This document shows positions 22,004 to 25,376 of a stretch of DNA of 25,376 bases, piece by piece; the stretch's first letter is position 1, and each line of letters starts with the position of its first letter. Origin of the DNA: an uncultured Collinsella sp. (lineage in GTDB: Bacteria > Actinomycetota > Coriobacteriia > Coriobacteriales > Coriobacteriaceae). The DNA lies in the NCBI GenBank assembly GCA_902493545.1, contig CABUQI010000007.1, forward strand, positions 1 through 25,376, given 5' to 3'. The notes under the pieces are model-generated. The model worked only from the letters and a program-made list of their open reading frames with translations, was not told the DNA's origin and ran no database searches. The position numbers and the translations under genes were made by a program.

Positions 22004-22933
22004 ATGTCGTTTACCGCCGAGGTGCGTGACGAACTCGCGCGCTGCGAACCCGAATGTGAATACTGCGATTTGTCGACGCTTGCCGCCCTGACGCGTGTGA
22101 GCGGTACACTTTCGCTGGCCGGCTCCGGGCGGTATCGTTTGACGGTTGCGACTGAGACGGGAGCCGTCGCGCGCACGATGATCACGCTGACGCATCGTAT
22201 CCTTAAGCTCAAAACGGAGTTCACCGTCCGTAAATCTGTATTGCATAAGGTTCGAAACTACCTCATCACCTTGCCTGATCAGCCAGACCTGGATAAGGCC
22301 TTGGTTCTGCTGGGTATCCTCGACCGTAGGGGAGGACTTGTCGCCGGCGTACCCCGACATATCGTTGCCCGTCCTTGCTGTAGACTTGCCTATATCCGCG
22401 GCGCGCTCATCGCGGGCGGCTTCGTGGCCGATCCACGCGGCGATTTTCATTTGGAGATCGCTGTGCAGGGCGAGCAATATGCCAAGGGGCTTTGCGATCT
22501 GTTGGAGCAGATTGGGGTCCATGCTCGTGTTAATGCGCGGCGGGGGTCATATGCCGTGTACATTAAGAGCGCCGAGGAGATCGAGCAGCTCCTAAAGCTG
22601 GTCGGCGCCAAGCGCAGCGTTGCCGAGATCGAGGAAGCGCGCGCGGTCAAATTGGTTAAGAACGACGTAAACCGTCGCGTGAACGCCGAGCTCGCCAACC
22701 AGACCAGAAGCGCCGGTGCCGCCCAGCATCAGCTTGCGTTGATCGATGAGCTCAAGCAGCGAGGCCTTCGCGATGCGCTTCCGGATGCCTTGGCGGTCTT
22801 TTGCGACCTGCGCGAGCGCTACCCCGATCTGTCACTGCGTGATTTGGGGGAGATGGCTGACCCTCCCTTGTCGAAGTCGGCCCTCTACCATCGTGTTTTA
22901 CGGCTTGAAAAGCTCATTGAAGCAAACAGGTAG
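22004..22933 (+). CDS. whiA: DNA-binding regulator WhiA
   Basis: A 309-residue protein of the WhiA/YvcL family, with an N-terminal LAGLIDADG-like homing-endonuclease fold and a C-terminal helix-turn-helix. The N-terminal landmarks are MSFTAEVRDELA and the paired RPCCRLAYIRGALIAGGFVADPRGDFHLEI segment. The C-terminal domain includes NRRVNAELANQTRSAGAAQHQL and the recognition helix region LGEMADPPLSKSALYHRVLRL. In actinomycetes it controls division and sporulation genes. It is translationally close to rapZ. yvcK, often between the two, is missing here. Confidence 0.95.
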   Translation: MSFTAEVRDELARCEPECEYCDLSTLAALTRVSGTLSLAGSGRYRLTVATETGAVARTMITLTHRILKLKTEFTVRKSVLHKVRNYLITLPDQPDLDKALVLLGILDRRGGLVAGVPRHIVARPCCRLAYIRGALIAGGFVADPRGDFHLEIAVQGEQYAKGLCDLLEQIGVHARVNARRGSYAVYIKSAEEIEQLLKLVGAKRSVAEIEEARAVKLVKNDVNRRVNAELANQTRSAGAAQHQLALIDELKQRGLRDALPDALAVFCDLRERYPDLSLRDLGEMADPPLSKSALYHRVLRLEKLIEANR

Positions 22934-22978
22934 TTTGAAGTATCGACTTATATATGGATTTAACTGCTATTTTAGTCT

Positions 22979-22992
22979 TTAAAACGTTTTAA
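22979..22992 (+). promoter_or_regulatory. Perfect 14-bp palindrome upstream of gap
   Basis: TTAAAACGTTTTAA is fully symmetric about CG and sits about 60 bases upstream of the likely gap -10. It resembles LacI/CcpA-family operators and shares its 10-bp core with the site at 10272 upstream of the sialic acid transporter. It lies in a notably A+T-rich stretch. Confidence 0.5.
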
Positions 22993-23008
22993 CGTAAATT
23001 TGATTTTC

Positions 23009-23054
23009 AATTTCGAGCATTCTCGTGAAATTCAAGTCAAAAAAAAGGTATATT
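23009..23054 (+). promoter_or_regulatory. Candidate gap promoter with overlapping inverted repeat
   Basis: TATATT at 23049-23054 is a good -10 site; the -35 position (around 23026-23031, TGAAAT) is weak. The -35 region falls in an imperfect palindrome, AATTT-CGAG (23009-23017) and CTCG-TG-AAATT (23022-23032), which could be a second operator. The leader from about 23061 to 23126 ends with AAAGGAG. Confidence 0.4.
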
Positions 23055-23126
23055 AGGCGAGTGGTTAGTTTGTGGGCCTCAACGGCAGGCGCTGTAGCTT
23101 GCGGGGGCCTTACGAAAGGAGACACA

Positions 23127-24152
23127 ATGGCAGTAAAGGTTGCTATTAACGGCTTCGGTCGCATCGGTCGTCTGGCTTTCCGTCAGATGTTCGGTCATGA
23201 GGGCTCCGAGATCGTCGCTATCAACGACCTCACCTCTCCCGATATGCTCGCTTACCTGCTGAAGTACGACTCCACGCAGGGCAACTACGCTCGCGATCAC
23301 GAGGTCGTTGCTGGCGAGGATTCCATCACCGTTGACGGCAAGGAGATTAAGATCTACAAGGAGGCCGACGCCAACAACCTGCCTTGGGGCGACCTCGACG
23401 TCGACGTCGTTCTCGAGTGCACCGGCTTCTACACCAGCAAGGCTAAGGCTCAGGCCCACATCAACGCTGGCGCCAAGAAGGTCGTCATCTCCGCTCCGGC
23501 CGGCAGCGATCTGCCCACCATCGTGTACAACGTCAACCATGAGACGCTGACCGCTGAGGACAACATCATCTCCGCTGCTTCCTGCACCACCAACTGCCTC
23601 GCCCCGATGGCCAAGGGTCTGAACGACTTCGCTCCCATCGTGTCCGGCATCATGACCACCATTCACGCCTGGACTGGCGACCAGATGCCGCTCGACGGCC
23701 CGCAGCGCAAGGGCAACAAGCGTCGTAGCCGCGCCTGCGCCGTCAACATCGTCCCCAACACCACCGGTGCTGCCAAGGCTATCGGCCTGGTTCTCCCCGA
23801 GCTCAACGGTAAGCTCATCGGTGCCGCCCAGCGCGTCCCGACGCCGACCGGCTCCATCACCAACCTCTACGCTGTCGTTGACAAGAAGGTCACCGTCGAC
23901 GAGGTCAACGCTGCTATGAAGGCCTACGCTGCCACCATCTCCGAGACCTTCGGTTACAACGAGGACGACATCGTCTCCACCGACATCATCGGCGAGACCC
24001 ACGGCTCCATCTTCGACGCCACTCAGACCATGTGCTCTGACCTCGGCAACGGCCAGACCCTCGTTCAGGTTACCTCTTGGTACGACAACGAGAACTCCTA
24101 CACCTCTCAGATGGTCCGCACCATCAAGTACTTCGAGAAGTTCGTTGCTTAA
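23127..24152 (+). CDS. gap: Glyceraldehyde-3-phosphate dehydrogenase, type I
   Basis: A 341-residue glycolytic enzyme that oxidises glyceraldehyde-3-phosphate to 1,3-bisphosphoglycerate with NAD. The NAD-binding start MAVKVAINGFGRIGR is followed by VAINDL, the NAD-preferring acidic position. The catalytic cysteine is C153 in SCTTNC with partner H180 in TIHAWTGDQ, and the substrate loop is LDGPQRKGNKRRSRA. The C-terminal WYDNENSYTSQM is canonical. The start at 23127 has AAAGGAG six bases upstream; an ORF extension to 23025 would run through the promoter. Codon use is very strongly biased, as expected for a highly expressed gene. A strong terminator separates it from pgk. Confidence 0.98.
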   Translation: MAVKVAINGFGRIGRLAFRQMFGHEGSEIVAINDLTSPDMLAYLLKYDSTQGNYARDHEVVAGEDSITVDGKEIKIYKEADANNLPWGDLDVDVVLECTGFYTSKAKAQAHINAGAKKVVISAPAGSDLPTIVYNVNHETLTAEDNIISAASCTTNCLAPMAKGLNDFAPIVSGIMTTIHAWTGDQMPLDGPQRKGNKRRSRACAVNIVPNTTGAAKAIGLVLPELNGKLIGAAQRVPTPTGSITNLYAVVDKKVTVDEVNAAMKAYAATISETFGYNEDDIVSTDIIGETHGSIFDATQTMCSDLGNGQTLVQVTSWYDNENSYTSQMVRTIKYFEKFVA

Positions 24153-24190
24153 TTTAGCTTTTAACGAATAGCTCGTTGAGCGTCTAAAGA

Positions 24191-24236
24191 AGGGCGCGGC
24201 CTTATAGGGCTTACACCCTAGGGTCGCGCCCTTTTT
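24191..24236 (+). terminator. Intrinsic terminator after gap
   Basis: AGGGCGCG (24191-24198) pairs with CGCGCCCT (24225-24232). Further CC/GG and TAGGG/CCCTA pairing continues to loop CTTACA. A run of five T follows. This is the clearest terminator in the window. Some readthrough to pgk is possible. Confidence 0.88.
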
Positions 24237-24246
24237 ATAAGAAATC

Positions 24247-24269
24247 GTCTGCCGTAATGGGAGGCAGAC
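24247..24269 (+). other. Leader hairpin of pgk
   Basis: GTCTGCC and GGCAGAC form a perfect 7-bp stem with a 9-base loop, ending 23 bases before the pgk start. It could protect a processed 5' end after the gap terminator. No separate pgk promoter was recognised. Confidence 0.45.
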
Positions 24270-24292
24270 ACGTACGAAAGGTAGAAGCAAAC

Positions 24293-25376
24293 ATGGCCTT
24301 TACCAAGAAGACCGTCCGCGACATCGATGTCGACGGCAAGCGCGTTCTCGTCCGCGTTGACTTTAACGTGCCTATCAAGGATGGCGTCGTTGGCGACACC
24401 ACCCGTATCAAGGCTGCCCTGCCCACCATCAACTATCTCGTTGAGCACAACGCTCGCGTCATCCTCATGAGCCACCTCGGCCGTCCCGAGGGCACCGGCT
24501 TCCAGCCCGAGCTGTCTCTCGAGCCCGTCGCCAAGAAGCTCGCTGAGCTCTCTGGTCTCGACGTTGCCTTTGTCGCCGACACCTACGGCGAGAAGGCTGC
24601 TGAGGCTGTCGCTGCCGTCGAGCCGGGCAAGGTTCTCGTTCTCGAGAACGTCCGCTTCGATAAGCGTGAGAAGAAGAACGATCCCGAGATCGCCAAGAAG
24701 CTCGCTTCCTATGGTGACGTCTTCGTTCTCGATGCCTTCGGCACCGCTCACCGCGCCCAGGGTTCCGTCGTGGGCCCCGCCGCTTACCTGCCTGCCGTCG
24801 CCGGCTTCCTGCTCGAGAAGGAGGTCGACACGCTGACCGGCATCTTCGCCGAGCCCGAGCGCCCCTTCGTCGCCATCGTCGGCGGTTCCAAGGTTTCCTC
24901 CAAGATCGGCGTTCTCGATCACCTCATCGACTCTGCTGACACCCTGATCATCGGTGGCGGTATGGCCTACACCTTTTTCCTGGCTCAGGGCCTGTCCGTC
25001 GGTCAGTCCCTCAAGGAAGAGGACTGGGTCGAGCGCGCTGGCGAGATGCTCAAGAAGGCCGAGGAGAAGGGCGTCAAGATCCTGCTCCCCATCGACAACC
25101 GCGTTGCCGATCACTTTGGCGAGGACGCTGTCCCCGAGGTTGTCGCTTCCGACGCTATCCCCGACGATCGTGAGGGCATGGACATCGGCCCCAAGACCGA
25201 GGAGCTCTACGCCGAGGCCGTCAAGGGCGCCAAGACCGTGTTCTGGAATGGCCCCATGGGCGTCTTCGAGTTCGACAACTTTGCTCACGGCACCCAGGCT
25301 ATCGCCGAGGCTGTCGCCGAGGCCGACTGCACCTCGATCATCGGCGGTGGCGACTCTGTCGCAGCTGTCAACAAGT
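24293..25376 (+). CDS. pgk: Phosphoglycerate kinase, 3' end cut by window edge
   Basis: The first 361 residues of a glycolytic kinase normally about 400 long; it makes ATP from 1,3-bisphosphoglycerate. Visible marks: RVDFNVPIKDG near the start (substrate binding), SHLGRPEG, VLENVRFDKREKKND, DAFGTAHRAQGS, the hinge region VGGSKVSSKIGVLDHL, FWNGPMGVFE, and the nucleotide site GGGDSVAAVNK at the very edge. Start ATG 24293 follows AAAGG at moderate distance. The frame stays open to the end of the window, so only the C-terminal tail is missing. Codon bias matches that of gap. Confidence 0.98.
   Translation, partial: MAFTKKTVRDIDVDGKRVLVRVDFNVPIKDGVVGDTTRIKAALPTINYLVEHNARVILMSHLGRPEGTGFQPELSLEPVAKKLAELSGLDVAFVADTYGEKAAEAVAAVEPGKVLVLENVRFDKREKKNDPEIAKKLASYGDVFVLDAFGTAHRAQGSVVGPAAYLPAVAGFLLEKEVDTLTGIFAEPERPFVAIVGGSKVSSKIGVLDHLIDSADTLIIGGGMAYTFFLAQGLSVGQSLKEEDWVERAGEMLKKAEEKGVKILLPIDNRVADHFGEDAVPEVVASDAIPDDREGMDIGPKTEELYAEAVKGAKTVFWNGPMGVFEFDNFAHGTQAIAEAVAEADCTSIIGGGDSVAAVNK

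Noticed and set aside
1..25376. Search by eye for tRNA, rRNA, CRISPR, insertion sequences and prophage genes
   Set aside because: No cloverleaf with a standard T-arm, no regularly spaced repeats, and no transposase or integrase motifs were seen in any reading frame.

Overview
The window looks like chromosome of a high-GC anaerobic actinobacterium, most likely Coriobacteriia (Collinsella-like). This rests on strong G/C-ending codons, an actinobacterial CxxH variant in a UvrA zinc module, a rapZ-whiA-gap-pgk block, and a gut-type sialic acid cluster. The genus is inferred from content and was not checked by any search. No rRNA, tRNA, CRISPR array, insertion sequence or phage gene was seen.

Layout. 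(1) 1-2840, minus strand: the 5' part of an Mrp/NBP35 P-loop ATPase, cut by the window edge, and a large membrane-anchored LTA-synthase-family transferase. (2) 2841-10179, plus strand: uvrA behind a LexA-like box, then a tight run of ybaK, murJ and uvrC. (3) 10180-21063, plus strand: a sialic acid uptake and catabolism cluster. It holds a lipoprotein solute-binding protein, a DppB-type permease, a fused DppC permease/DppD ATPase, a DppF-type ATPase, two CE7-type esterase homologues (one lacking its nucleophile), an N-acetylneuraminate lyase, a ROK kinase (ManNAc kinase) and NanE (ManNAc-6-P epimerase). (4) 21064-25376, plus strand: rapZ, whiA, gap and a 3'-truncated pgk.

How the genes fit together. 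The ABC system would import sialic acid. The cytoplasmic CE7 enzyme could strip O-acetyl groups. NanA would split Neu5Ac to ManNAc and pyruvate, the ROK kinase would make ManNAc-6-P, and NanE would convert it to GlcNAc-6-P. The cluster contains no sialidase, nagA, nagB or regulator. It sits between uvrC and rapZ, genes that are neighbours in many Gram-positive genomes, so it looks inserted into a conserved block. yvcK, usually between rapZ and whiA, is absent.

The least ordinary content is non-coding and degenerate. Most longer gaps in the sialic acid cluster carry strong RNA-type hairpins: four in a row between the binding protein and the permease, a 58-nt stem-loop before the kinase, and a 98-nt long-armed structure before nanE whose G-U pairs favour the plus-strand transcript. 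The cluster leader holds nested palindromes. A TAAAACGTTT core occurs both in that leader and, as a perfect 14-bp palindrome, upstream of gap, which suggests shared sugar-responsive control. The second esterase is a likely pseudoenzyme, and UvrC has a rearranged cysteine set.
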